From the NCBI GenBank assembly GCA_035635575.1, contig DASQAV010000101.1, forward strand, positions 1 to 38,803: DNA of 38,803 nucleotides. Direction: 5' to 3'. The notes below the pieces were generated by a model. It searched no databases. It was not told the origin of the DNA and was given only the letters and a program-made list of their open reading frames with translations. The stretch comes from WS-7 sp035635575 (lineage in GTDB: Bacteria > Eisenbacteria > RBG-16-71-46 > SZUA-252). The position numbers and the translations under genes were made by a program. The number at the start of each line of letters is the position of its first letter. Positions within the stretch are counted from its first letter, which is position 1. Below, piece after piece: positions 9,636 through 16,550 of the stretch.

Positions 9636-10358
9636 TCAACGAAGAAGTCCGCGAGCCACCGCCGCAAGGACGTAGACGGGGGCTACGGCAAGGATGCCGA
9701 ACCCGAAACTCTTTCGAGCCATGACCGCGATCCCCAGGGCTTCGATGGCCCCAACCCAAAGGAGAAGTGGATCGGTGGCAGCATCGAGAATCCGCATGAG
9801 GCCATTGAGCTCATCCCCCATGAAGGCTCCAATTCCCAGTGAAACGAACAAGGTACCGCGGCTCAGGGCAACTCCCATCTGGGCAGTCTGATCCAAAATT
9901 CCAACTACCCAGCCATACGCCACAATACACAGATAGTGTGTGAAGCGGAGGCGGGCCCCGAGCATGAGGTTTGCGATGAAGTAGAGGATTGCCGACGTTA
10001 CGAGCCAGAAAAGGGACAGCACAATCGGTCCCCCAAGAATGAAGAGAAACCTTGCAGGGCTATCCATCACGTTGGTCACGGCCTCGATCTGTTCGGGAGG
10101 CGCGTTCTTCTGCTCGAGTTTGTGGAGGGTATCTGCCTTCTGGATCCCCGACTGCATCGCCACGAATCCGAACACGATCTGGAATACCAGGACCACGAGG
10201 AACGGCGCGAGGATACGCGGTTTGTGCTCGAGCGCCTGGAAGGTCTGCTTGGGTTTCGTGAAGATTCCCACCAGGGTCTCCGGCGCGGACATCTGCGGCG
10301 CTTCCGGAAGGGTCCCCGCCGGTGCCGATCCTTCGATCTGAGCCGTATCTGCGTTCAT
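9636..10358 (-). CDS. YIP1-family polytopic membrane protein
   Basis: 240 residues with an N-terminal cytoplasmic stretch holding APETLVGIFTKPKQTFQAL, the usual opening of bacterial YIP1-domain proteins, then about five hydrophobic helices. Family function in bacteria is not established. The start at 10358 is set by AGGAGGAG ending about 5 nt before the ATG. An in-frame ATG at 10388 would lie across the tonB stop and lacks such a site. The gene stands out in base composition: the rows at 9841-9900 and 10021-10080 have only 32 and 31 G+C in 60, against 43 in 60 in the exbD gene at 11281-11340. It follows the tonB gene with no visible terminator, so it may be the last gene of that operon. Confidence 0.8.
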   Translation of the reverse strand: MNADTAQIEGSAPAGTLPEAPQMSAPETLVGIFTKPKQTFQALEHKPRILAPFLVVLVFQIVFGFVAMQSGIQKADTLHKLEQKNAPPEQIEAVTNVMDSPARFLFILGGPIVLSLFWLVTSAILYFIANLMLGARLRFTHYLCIVAYGWVVGILDQTAQMGVALSRGTLFVSLGIGAFMGDELNGLMRILDAATDPLLLWVGAIEALGIAVMARKSFGFGILAVAPVYVLAAVARGLLR

Positions 10359-10375
10359 CGTCTCCTCCAGTCGCT
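10359..10375 (-). promoter_or_regulatory. Strong ribosome-binding site deciding the yip1 start
   Basis: The minus strand reads GGAGGAG five bases before the ATG at 10358. It supports the shorter protein over the 10388 start. Confidence 0.75.
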
Positions 10376-11082
10376 TAGAGGTGAACATTCAGGTTGAAGT
10401 TGAACGGCACGGCCACGGTGCACTTCACCGGAATTCCCTGCTGCGATCCAGGCGCGAACTGAAAGCGATACAGAGCGTCGACGGCGGCTTCCACCAACGC
10501 CTCGGGCGCGGTCGCCTGTGCGACCCAGACCCGGATGACGCGCCCACGCTCGTCCACGTTCGCGTTCAAGACGACCGAGCCCTGCCCGCCCGCCGCTTTC
10601 ACGTGCGCCGGGTAGTCCGGGACGACGCGGCCGAGAACTCTTGGAGGCACGTCGAACGCATAGAAGAGAGGGGGCGCGCCGTCCTCGGTTCCATTGAGCC
10701 CCGCGGCGCCACCGGCGCCTCCCCCGCGAGTGACCGCGTCCCTCGAGGGCAACGAAGCAGAGGGCGGAGCCGCGGGGTGGAGCTGCTCCGTGAGAATCGG
10801 TGCCGCGCGCCGGATCCCGGCCGTCATGGCCCGGGGGCTGGGCTCTTGCGTCTCCACCGCGGCCGGCCCGGCCGTGCCCGCACGAGCGCGGCCCGACGAG
10901 GCGGCGCCCGCGGCCACGAGCCGGAGCGGCGTCGCGTCGAGCTTGTAGGGACGCGGAACGTACGCGGGAGCGAGCAGCATCACGGCGGCGTGGACGGCGA
11001 GCGCGAGCACGAAGGCCAGCTCCATGCGGCGGTAGTAGCGGCTCTCCTCCCGTCCCGCGGCATCCAGCGCCGGAGCGCTCAC
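10375..11082 (-). CDS. tonB: TonB-family energy transducer (second Exb/Ton set)
   Basis: 235 residues. A short cytoplasmic start with YYRRMELAFVLALAVHAAVM as the single membrane anchor (about 20-38) is followed by an Ala/Gly/Pro-rich periplasmic linker. The C-terminal TonB domain has the VPDYPAHVKAAGGQGSVVL block, the YP pair typical of the family, and AVDALYRFQFAPGSQQG. TonB carries inner-membrane proton-motive force to outer-membrane receptors. The start is the GTG overlapping the exbD stop (GTGA). It differs from the other two TonB proteins here by lacking the DLKANA-type N-terminal motif and by a Gly-rich rather than Pro-rich linker. No TonB-dependent receptor gene is present, so its partner is unknown. 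Confidence 0.88.
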   Translation of the reverse strand: MSAPALDAAGREESRYYRRMELAFVLALAVHAAVMLLAPAYVPRPYKLDATPLRLVAAGAASSGRARAGTAGPAAVETQEPSPRAMTAGIRRAAPILTEQLHPAAPPSASLPSRDAVTRGGGAGGAAGLNGTEDGAPPLFYAFDVPPRVLGRVVPDYPAHVKAAGGQGSVVLNANVDERGRVIRVWVAQATAPEALVEAAVDALYRFQFAPGSQQGIPVKCTVAVPFNFNLNVHL

Positions 11083-11489
11083 CGGCTTCCCCGCGATTCG
11101 GTCGTCAACGTCACGCGCGGCGCGTGCGCGCGCTCCACTTCGTCCAGCACGCGGGCCACCGTGGCATAGGGGACGCGCGCGTCGGCATAGAGCGCGATGT
11201 TGAGTCCCGGATTCGCCGCCAGCTTTTCCGCGAGGACCGATCCCACGAGATTCATCGGAACCGAGGCGTCGTTTAACGCGACCTCGCCGCGCGGTCCGAC
11301 CCACACACGGATGGCCTCTTCCTTGCGGAAGCGCTCCCCGGCCGTGGCTCCGGGCAGCTGAATCGGAAGCGTCTCGCGCGCCTTGAAGATCGTGGTGCTG
11401 AAGAAGAAGATGAGCAGGAGCATCGCGATGTCGGCCATCGACGCGGTCGGGATCACGTTGTGGTGATGCGCACGGCGCCGGATCCTCAC
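11079..11489 (-). CDS. exbD: ExbD/TolR-family biopolymer transport protein (second set, distal copy)
   Basis: 136 residues. One membrane helix (about 20-35, ADIAMLLLIFFFSTTIF) with Asp20 matches the helix aspartate essential for proton use in ExbD/TolR. A small periplasmic domain follows, with the NIALYADARVPYATVARVLDEVERA segment of the family. It works with ExbB in the inner membrane to energise TonB. It overlaps the preceding exbD by 4 bp and the following tonB by 4 bp. Two exbD genes per set is a repeated feature of this window. Confidence 0.9.
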   Translation of the reverse strand: MRIRRRAHHHNVIPTASMADIAMLLLIFFFSTTIFKARETLPIQLPGATAGERFRKEEAIRVWVGPRGEVALNDASVPMNLVGSVLAEKLAANPGLNIALYADARVPYATVARVLDEVERAHAPRVTLTTESRGSR

Positions 11490-11893
11490 GAGCCCGCTCC
11501 CGTCTCGATCGAGACCTGGCGCACGCCCGCGAGCTTGACCTGGTCGAGCGCCGACACGAGGGCGGCGTACGGGGCGGCGGGATCGATACGGAGCGCGAGC
11601 AGGAGGTCCGGCGTGCCCCGGAGTTTGAGTCGGATCGCGCCGGCCAGGGCGTCGAGCGGCACGACGACGCCGTCGAGCGTGACGGATTCATTGGCGGCCA
11701 CGAAGGCGTGGGCGGTCTTCGAATCGGGAAACGGGAGCGCGCGCGCGGCCGGTCCCGGCAGCTCGAGGGAGATGCCGCGCTGCGTCGCGAAGATGGTCGT
11801 GGACAGGAAGAAGATCAGGAGCAGGAACGACACGTCCGCGGTGGAGACGAGCGGAATCTCGGGGTGAGGGTGCCGCCGTTTGAGGATCTTCAT
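11486..11893 (-). CDS. exbD: ExbD/TolR-family biopolymer transport protein (second set, proximal copy)
   Basis: 135 residues, starting with MKILKRRHPHPEIPLVS before the helix. The helix ADVSFLLLIFFLSTTIF carries the family aspartate at position 20. The periplasmic part has LRIDPAAPYAALVSALDQVKLAG. The ATG at 11893 overlaps the exbB stop by 4 bp (ATGA), which fixes the start; the much longer open frame upstream is the shadow of exbB. It is clearly related to the following exbD but diverged, so the two probably form a heteromer. Confidence 0.9.
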   Translation of the reverse strand: MKILKRRHPHPEIPLVSTADVSFLLLIFFLSTTIFATQRGISLELPGPAARALPFPDSKTAHAFVAANESVTLDGVVVPLDALAGAIRLKLRGTPDLLLALRIDPAAPYAALVSALDQVKLAGVRQVSIETGAGS

Positions 11894-12684
11894 CGCGGAA
11901 TCGGGGCGCTGGGCGGCTTCAGCGTCGACAGAAAGGTCTCCCACTGGCGTGAATAGGTGGAGAGGGCGTCGCTCAGCTCGGCCCCCGATTCCTCCATGTC
12001 GATCACGAACTTGTCGATGCGGGAGACGAAATAGTTGTGCGCCGTCTGGACCGGGATCGCCACGATCAGTCCCGCCGCCGTGGTGATCAGTGCCTCGTAG
12101 ATTCCGGTCGCGACCAGCTTGGCGGAAACCTCTTCCGCCGCGGCGATCGCCTCGAAGGCGTGGATCATTCCGGACACCGTTCCCAGGAATCCCAGGAGTG
12201 GCGCGATGTTCGCCACCGTCGCGAGCCAGATGAGACCACGCTCCAGGCCGGCCGTCTGGATGGAGGCTGCCGTCTCGATCGCCTTCTCGACCGCCTCGGG
12301 ACCCTTCTTGGCCCGGAGGAGACCCGAGTGGAGCACCGCCGCGATCGGCCCGCGCTTGGCGTGCAGCATCCGCTGGGCGGCCTCGAATCCCTGGTCCTGA
12401 AGCACGTGGAGCAGCTCTCCCATGAGCCGCCGGGTGTCGGTGCGGGCCTTCGCGAAGTAGTAGAGCCGCTCGAGGATGATGGCGAGCCCGAGCACCGAGC
12501 AGAGCAGGATGGGATGCATGAAGACGCCGCCCGTGACGTAGAGCTCGATCAGTCCGCTCTCGTTCGGAATCCGGCCGTCGGGACCGGTCTTGGCCCAGGC
12601 TGCGGCGGCGATGAGGAGCACGGCGACGGGCACGAGCGCAGTCCGGAACCGCTTGGGGAATCGGAGCTTGAGGCGTGCGGCCAT
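11890..12684 (-). CDS. exbB: ExbB/TolQ/MotA-family proton channel protein (second set)
   Basis: 264 residues from the ATG at 12684. The N-terminus has a basic stretch and a hydrophobic segment (about 14-31, ending WAK), an extra helix or signal as in long ExbB proteins. The classical three-helix core follows: HPILLCSVLGLAIILERLYYF, then ATVANIAPLLGFLGTVSGMI, then GIYEALITTAAGLIVAIPV. The GLLGTVxGMI-type block is the family signature. A GTG at 12696 would also be in frame but lies inside the -10 box of the promoter at 12693-12721, so the ATG, 8 nt after that box, is the real start. It has no Shine-Dalgarno site. Confidence 0.93.
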   Translation of the reverse strand: MAARLKLRFPKRFRTALVPVAVLLIAAAAWAKTGPDGRIPNESGLIELYVTGGVFMHPILLCSVLGLAIILERLYYFAKARTDTRRLMGELLHVLQDQGFEAAQRMLHAKRGPIAAVLHSGLLRAKKGPEAVEKAIETAASIQTAGLERGLIWLATVANIAPLLGFLGTVSGMIHAFEAIAAAEEVSAKLVATGIYEALITTAAGLIVAIPVQTAHNYFVSRIDKFVIDMEESGAELSDALSTYSRQWETFLSTLKPPSAPIPR

Positions 12685-12692
12685 GTCCGGGG

Positions 12693-12721
12693 ACACTAGC
12701 CCCGGGCCCGGAGGGTGTCAA
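12693..12721 (-). promoter_or_regulatory. Sigma70-like leaderless promoter of the second exbB operon
   Basis: The minus strand has TTGACA (12721-12716), 17 bp, then TAGTGT (12698-12693) and the exbB ATG 8 nt later. The -35 box overlaps the end of the T-tract of the terminator at 12721-12750, so one transcription unit ends where the next begins. Confidence 0.7.
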
Positions 12722-12750
12722 AGGAAAAGGGCCCGCGGGGAGGCGGGCCC
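12721..12750 (-). terminator. Rho-independent terminator of the lone tonB gene
   Basis: A perfect 8-bp G+C stem, GGGCCCGC against GCGGGCCC (12729-12736 and 12743-12750), has a 6-nt loop. On the minus strand it is followed by TTTTCCTT. It lies 23 bp after the tonB stop at 12773. Confidence 0.8.
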
Positions 12751-12772
12751 TCGGGGAGGATGGGAGCGCTTC

Positions 12773-13471
12773 TCAGTTGCCGGAAAGGCGGAATGTAACA
12801 GGCACTTCGACCCAGACTTCGACAGGTTCCTTCCCCACCAGCCCGGGCTCGAACTTCCAGCGCCGTACGGCGTCCCTGGCCGCGTCCGCCAGGGCCTTGG
12901 AACCGCTCGCCACGACGACCTGCTTGGGGGATCCGTTGGTTCCCACCAGCACGCGAAGGATGACCTTGCCCTCGATCCCCGCTTCCCTCGCCCAATCCGG
13001 ATAGGCGGGCTTGGGAGCATCGATCACGACGGGCAGCTTATCGACTCGGGGTGCGGGCTCGACCACGTCGGGCGGCGGAAGGTCCCTGCCGGGAATCTTG
13101 GGTGGGCCGCTGTCGCGTTCTCTCGGAATCGCAGAGGTGTTCGGGTTGAAGATGTCGCGCGAATCGATCTCAGGGAACGGCACGTTCTTGTTTACGGGTT
13201 CGAAAATGCCCTTCCCGCCCGTTTTGGAGGAGGGAGGAGTCCAGACACGCGGGGGAGGAAAGCCTCGGTCGACAATGACGACTCTTCCCGGGATTCGCCT
13301 CAAGTCCAGTACATCCCGTGCGCGCTCCTGCGCGGCGCGGAACACCCCCGCGGCCGTGAGATGCACCAGCGCCGAGATCACGAGCGCGCGTTCGAGAAAT
13401 CGGCGCGCGTTGGCCTTGAGATCGGCGGGACCGAAGCGAAACGGCGGAGGTGATGCGTACGCGGAAGTCAT
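12773..13471 (-). CDS. tonB: TonB-family energy transducer, single-gene unit between two terminators
   Basis: 232 residues. The N-terminus carries the ADLKANARRFLERALVISALVH motif that is also found, changed, in the next TonB upstream, and the last part of it is the membrane anchor. A Pro-rich linker with PPP repeats follows, then a C-terminal TonB domain (KPAYPDWAREAGIEGKVIL, RRWKFEPGLVGKEPVEVWVEVP). The start ATG 13471 has GGAG about 8 nt upstream. The open frame reaches 13573 but would cross the terminator at 13507-13535, so the longer form is rejected. It has no exb partner of its own and probably shares the ExbB/D proteins of a flanking set. Confidence 0.88.
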   Translation of the reverse strand: MTSAYASPPPFRFGPADLKANARRFLERALVISALVHLTAAGVFRAAQERARDVLDLRRIPGRVVIVDRGFPPPRVWTPPSSKTGGKGIFEPVNKNVPFPEIDSRDIFNPNTSAIPRERDSGPPKIPGRDLPPPDVVEPAPRVDKLPVVIDAPKPAYPDWAREAGIEGKVILRVLVGTNGSPKQVVVASGSKALADAARDAVRRWKFEPGLVGKEPVEVWVEVPVTFRLSGN

Positions 13472-13506
13472 GGCGTGGGCTCCATCCCGGCGGATGCGCG
13501 CGAACC

Positions 13507-13535
13507 AAAAAGGCCTGCCCGAGGGGGGCAGGCCT
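13507..13535 (-). terminator. Strong rho-independent terminator of the first exb/ton operon
   Basis: A perfect 10-bp stem, AGGCCTGCCC against GGGCAGGCCT (13526-13535 and 13511-13520), has a 5-nt loop. On the minus strand it is followed by TTTT. It lies 45 bp after the tonB stop at 13580. Confidence 0.88.
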
Positions 13536-13579
13536 CCGAGGAGCCGAATCCGGCGCGGCGCAACACGCCGCACGCGCCG

Positions 13580-14305
13580 CTAGAAGTGGAAATCCATGGG
13601 GACTTCGACCCAGACCGCGACCGGCTTGTTGTTGCTGAGCGCCGGCTTGAACACCCACTTCTTGATGGCCTCCACCGCGGCCTCGTTGAGGCCCGTGACG
13701 CCCTTGATCACCTTCACGTTCTTCACGCGTCCGTCCTTCCCCACGAGCACGTGCAGCGTCACCTTGCCCTGGATCTGCGCCTCACGCGCGAATTCCGGGT
13801 AGGCGGGCTCGACGCGCGTCACCGGAACGGGCTCGTCCTCGTAGTAGACGAACTCCCCTTCGTTGGGCTCGTCGGAAGAGGCGATCACGAGACTGTCCCT
13901 CCCCGTGCCGCTCACGCCTACCGGCGAGTTGAGCGCGGAGATCTCCTGCTGCGTCATGATCGTCTGCTCGGGCGCCAGCGCGTCCGCCACGGGCACCGGC
14001 GTTCCGATCGTGGGCTTCACGATGGGCTGATTCGGGATCACGGGCGGAGGAGGCGCGTTGGTCATCGGCGGAGGAGGAGGCAGCGTCTGCATCCGGATCA
14101 CGCGGCCCGTGTACGCGGTCTCGTCCCTGGGCTTCCAGAGCGTCGTGCCCACGTAGATTCCGATCAGCCCCAGATGGATCGCCGCGGAGATGATGAGCGC
14201 CTTCTTGAGCATCCGCTGCGCGTTTGCCTTGAGATCGGCCGCGCCGATCGGAATGCGCTCGCTCGTGTCCCTGAAGTCGGTGGCCACTGCTCGCGTCGCC
14301 GTCAC
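13580..14305 (-). CDS. tonB: TonB-family energy transducer (first Exb/Ton set)
   Basis: 241 residues. The N-terminus has the ADLKANAQRMLKKALIISAAIH motif running into the membrane anchor (about 36-55). A Pro-rich periplasmic linker with PPPPP follows, then a C-terminal TonB domain with EPAYPEFAREAQIQGKVTL and KKWVFKPALSNNKPVAVWVEVP. The GTG start overlaps the exbD stop by 4 bp (GTGA). It is the closest relative in the window of the lone TonB downstream; the two look like a tandem duplication. The operon ends at the terminator 45 bp beyond. Confidence 0.9.
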   Translation of the reverse strand: MTATRAVATDFRDTSERIPIGAADLKANAQRMLKKALIISAAIHLGLIGIYVGTTLWKPRDETAYTGRVIRMQTLPPPPPMTNAPPPPVIPNQPIVKPTIGTPVPVADALAPEQTIMTQQEISALNSPVGVSGTGRDSLVIASSDEPNEGEFVYYEDEPVPVTRVEPAYPEFAREAQIQGKVTLHVLVGKDGRVKNVKVIKGVTGLNEAAVEAIKKWVFKPALSNNKPVAVWVEVPMDFHF

Positions 14306-14814
14306 AGCGATTCGACCTCCTTCTTCTCCTCAGGCAAGAGCGGCGCCAGGGAGAAGCGGTTCAACTCGGCGAACTGGAGCTGGTCGATGATGTCGACCAT
14401 GTAGCGATACTTTGCCTTGCGGTCGATCTTCACGAGCACGACGAGCTTCGAGTTCCTCTTGGCCTCGGTCGCGAAGATAGGCTGCAGCTTCTCGACGTCC
14501 ACTTCCTGGAACGGATCCTTGGCGATCCTCCAGAAGGCGCGAACGTCGCCGCGCGTGCTGTCCTGAGGCGCCACGACCCGGAGCGTCATCACGTTCGATT
14601 CCGCGATCTCCACCTTCTGGTTCGGGTCCGGCGGCAGGTTGATCTCGAGCGCCTGCGGCTTGCGGAACACCGTGGTGCACATGAAGAAAATCAGGAGCAG
14701 GAAGGCCACGTCCACCATCGGGGTCATGTCGATCTTGATCCCGATGCGCTTGGGCTTCCGTCTCTTACCTTTTTTGTGTTTTGCGCCGGTATCGGGGGTG
14801 TCTACAGCACCCAT
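14302..14814 (-). CDS. exbD: ExbD/TolR-family protein, long form (first set, distal copy)
   Basis: 170 residues, longer than the usual 130-145. A Lys/Arg-rich start (KHKKGKRRKPKRIGIKID) precedes the helix with the TPMVDVAFLLLIFF signature and the aspartate at 35. The periplasmic domain has an insertion (QDSTRGDVRAFWRIAKDPFQ) before the conserved LVVLVKIDRKAKYRYMVDIIDQLQFA block. ATG at 14814 with AAGGAGAG about 7 nt upstream. It lies between another exbD and tonB. Confidence 0.93.
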   Translation of the reverse strand: MGAVDTPDTGAKHKKGKRRKPKRIGIKIDMTPMVDVAFLLLIFFMCTTVFRKPQALEINLPPDPNQKVEIAESNVMTLRVVAPQDSTRGDVRAFWRIAKDPFQEVDVEKLQPIFATEAKRNSKLVVLVKIDRKAKYRYMVDIIDQLQFAELNRFSLAPLLPEEKKEVESL

Positions 14815-14847
14815 GAGAACGCTCTCCTTATCAGACCGGCTCCGAGC

Positions 14848-15291
14848 CTAGTGGCTCAGAGCGCTCTTCTTGCTCGCGATGAGCTCCGTCACCAGGACGA
14901 ACGAGATCGTGTTCGTTTTCTGCATCACGGCCATGATGTCTTCCATCGTGCCGTAGTCCGACAGCTTGTCGGCCTTGATGGCGACGCGCGTCTGGATATT
15001 GCGCCGGCGCTGCTTCGTCACGATCTCTTCCAGATTCGCGATGTCCGTGTACTGCTGGGGCTGCTTTCCGATCTGGTACAGGATCTGGTTGTCCTTCCCC
15101 ACGCCGATCGTAATCACGTCGGATTCCGGCACTTTCAAGTTGGAGTGGCTGTCCGGGATCGTGATCGGCACTTTCTGGGGAGGATCGAACTGCGAGGTCG
15201 ACATGAAGAAGATCAGGAGGAGGAACGCCACGTCCACCATGGGCGTCATGTCGATCTTGATTCCGATGCGGCGCATCTTCTTCGCTGCCAT
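14848..15291 (-). CDS. exbD: ExbD/TolR-family protein (first set, proximal copy)
   Basis: 147 residues. It begins MAAKKMRRIGIKIDMTPMVD, with the helix aspartate at 20. The helix AFLLLIFFMSTSQF follows, then a periplasmic domain with TRVAIKADKLSDYGTMEDIMAVMQ. The ATG at 15291 directly follows the exbB stop (TAA at 15294-15292) without a spacer base. With ExbB it forms the proton-driven motor for TonB in the inner membrane. The IKIDMTPMVDVAFLLLIFFM block is shared almost exactly with the next exbD, showing duplication. Confidence 0.94.
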   Translation of the reverse strand: MAAKKMRRIGIKIDMTPMVDVAFLLLIFFMSTSQFDPPQKVPITIPDSHSNLKVPESDVITIGVGKDNQILYQIGKQPQQYTDIANLEEIVTKQRRRNIQTRVAIKADKLSDYGTMEDIMAVMQKTNTISFVLVTELIASKKSALSH

Positions 15292-16014
15292 TTACTTCGT
15301 CGCCTCTTTCATCGAGAGGACCTCGACGACCTCGACGGTCGCCTCGTCCATCATGTAGTTGAAATTGTCGATCATCGTCACGAACACGTTGTAGAGGACG
15401 ATCGAGAAGATCGCGACGAAGAGACCGCCTGCCGTGTTGATGAGCGCCTCGGAAATCCCGAGCGCCAGCTTCACGGCGTCGACCGAGCCGGTCTGTCCGA
15501 GCGCGGCGAAGGAGCGAATCATCCCGATGACCGTGCCCAGAAGCCCGACCATCGTCGCGATCGAAGCGATCGTCGCGAGCGCGATCAGGTTGCGCTCGAG
15601 GAGCGGCACTTCGAGCATGTTCGCCTCTTCCATCGCCTTCTGCACTTCGTCCATCCGCGTCTTCAGATCCAGGTTCACGTTGCGCACGACCAGGTAGCGG
15701 TCGAGGCCTGCCCGGAGCACGTTCGCCAGCGATCCCCGCTGCTTGGCGCACAGCTCGGCCGCGCCCTCGATGTCGCCCGAATCCAGCCGTTTCCGGATCT
15801 CACGCATGAACGCCGGGACCGGCATCTTCCCGCGCGCACGGTTGAGCGTGAAGAGCCGCTCGAACGTGAGCGTGACCGACATGATCGAGAGCATGATGAG
15901 GAGCGCGACGAGCGGCCCGCCCTTCCGGATGTAATCCGGCAGGAACATGTAGACCACGATGGCAATTGCGAGCGCGGTGAACGCCACGATCGTCATGAAC
16001 AAACCCTGTTTCAC
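15292..16014 (-). CDS. exbB: ExbB/TolQ/MotA-family proton channel protein (first set)
   Basis: 240 residues. The first two hydrophobic segments (MTIVAFTALAIAIVVYMFL, then LVALLIMLSIMSVTLTFERLF) are followed by a cytoplasmic domain and the family core ATIASIATMVGLLGTVIGMIRSF. The last helix is in the block that starts ALGISEALINTAGGLFVAI. It is the proton channel of the Exb/Ton motor. GTG start with the strong site AAGGAGG 5 nt upstream, unlike the leaderless second exbB. A promoter candidate lies at 16130-16158. It heads the exbB-exbD-exbD-tonB unit. Confidence 0.94.
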   Translation of the reverse strand: MKQGLFMTIVAFTALAIAIVVYMFLPDYIRKGGPLVALLIMLSIMSVTLTFERLFTLNRARGKMPVPAFMREIRKRLDSGDIEGAAELCAKQRGSLANVLRAGLDRYLVVRNVNLDLKTRMDEVQKAMEEANMLEVPLLERNLIALATIASIATMVGLLGTVIGMIRSFAALGQTGSVDAVKLALGISEALINTAGGLFVAIFSIVLYNVFVTMIDNFNYMMDEATVEVVEVLSMKEATK

Positions 16015-16129
16015 CGAAACCTCCTTCGATCCAGTGGTTGGAGCCGATCACCCGGTCGGGATCGACTCGACACGACTCGAGGGGGACCGCATAAGCTCCA
16101 TGCCGGCCCCGGATTGGGGCCAGACTCTT

Positions 16130-16158
16130 AGTATGCTACAGGCTTTCCTACCCGGCAA
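16130..16158 (-). promoter_or_regulatory. Candidate sigma70-like promoter for the first exbB operon
   Basis: On the minus strand TTGCCG (16158-16153) and CATACT (16135-16130) are 17 bp apart, each matching 4 of 6 consensus bases. This would give a leader of about 110 nt with a good ribosome site before exbB. It lies just after the STAS gene. Confidence 0.45.
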
Positions 16159-16164
16159 GACTGC

Positions 16165-16503
16165 CTATTCGAAGCTCTTCAGAGCCTCCTTCTCCGTTTC
16201 ATACACGTCGAAGACCAGCGAGAGCTTGGTCACCACGAAGATGTTCTGAATTTTCTTGTCCACCGCGGCGAGCTTCATCTTCGCCCCACGCTTGGCGTAG
16301 CTGGTATGGCCGCCGATCAGCACGCCCAGCGAGACGCTGTTCATGAAGGTGGTGTTGCCGAGATTGATGAGGAGCTTCTTGTTTCCCGCCTCCGACAGCT
16401 CGCGAATCTTGGACTGGAGCTCGTCCGTTTCCTTCCCCCCCAGCAGCATCCCCCTGGGGGCGAGCACCGTGACGTCTCCCACCGTTCGGACATCCAGACT
16501 CAT
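16165..16503 (-). CDS. STAS-domain protein (anti-sigma-factor-antagonist-like)
   Basis: 112 residues, a single STAS domain of SpoIIAA/RsbV size. The phosphorylation loop reads FMNSVSLGVLIGG at 53-65, where SpoIIAA-type proteins have D-S-S-G-L. The phospho-acceptor serine is present (Ser56), but the aspartate before it is Asn55 and the two residues after it are changed (Val57, Ser58). No anti-sigma kinase or phosphatase gene is next to it. By family it should switch a partner protein by serine phosphorylation; here the partner is unknown. ATG start with GGAGGG about 6 nt upstream. It lies between the TPR gene and exbB, probably in the same transcription direction and possibly the same operon. 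Confidence 0.85.
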   Translation of the reverse strand: MSLDVRTVGDVTVLAPRGMLLGGKETDELQSKIRELSEAGNKKLLINLGNTTFMNSVSLGVLIGGHTSYAKRGAKMKLAAVDKKIQNIFVVTKLSLVFDVYETEKEALKSFE

Positions 16504-16550
16504 CGTTTCCCTCCCTCTCCGCGGCTCCTCGCCGCCGTCAGGGCGTGCCC

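Noticed and set aside
11083..11691. N-terminal extension of tonB through the exbD genes
   Set aside because: The first 203 codons are out-of-frame exbD sequence. The GTGA overlap at 11082 gives a TonB with a normal anchor.
12685..12696. GTG start at 12696 for the second exbB
   Set aside because: This GTG is part of the -10 box TAGTGT and would lie upstream of the expected mRNA start.
13472..13573. Longer N-terminus of the lone TonB
   Set aside because: It would translate through the strong terminator at 13507-13535. The ATG at 13471 has a GGAG site and gives an N-terminus matching the other TonB.
16504..16550. GCGGC/GCCGC hairpin before the STAS gene as a terminator or riboswitch
   Set aside because: The 5-bp stem has no T-tract, and nothing resembles a known riboswitch core in this 47-bp gap.
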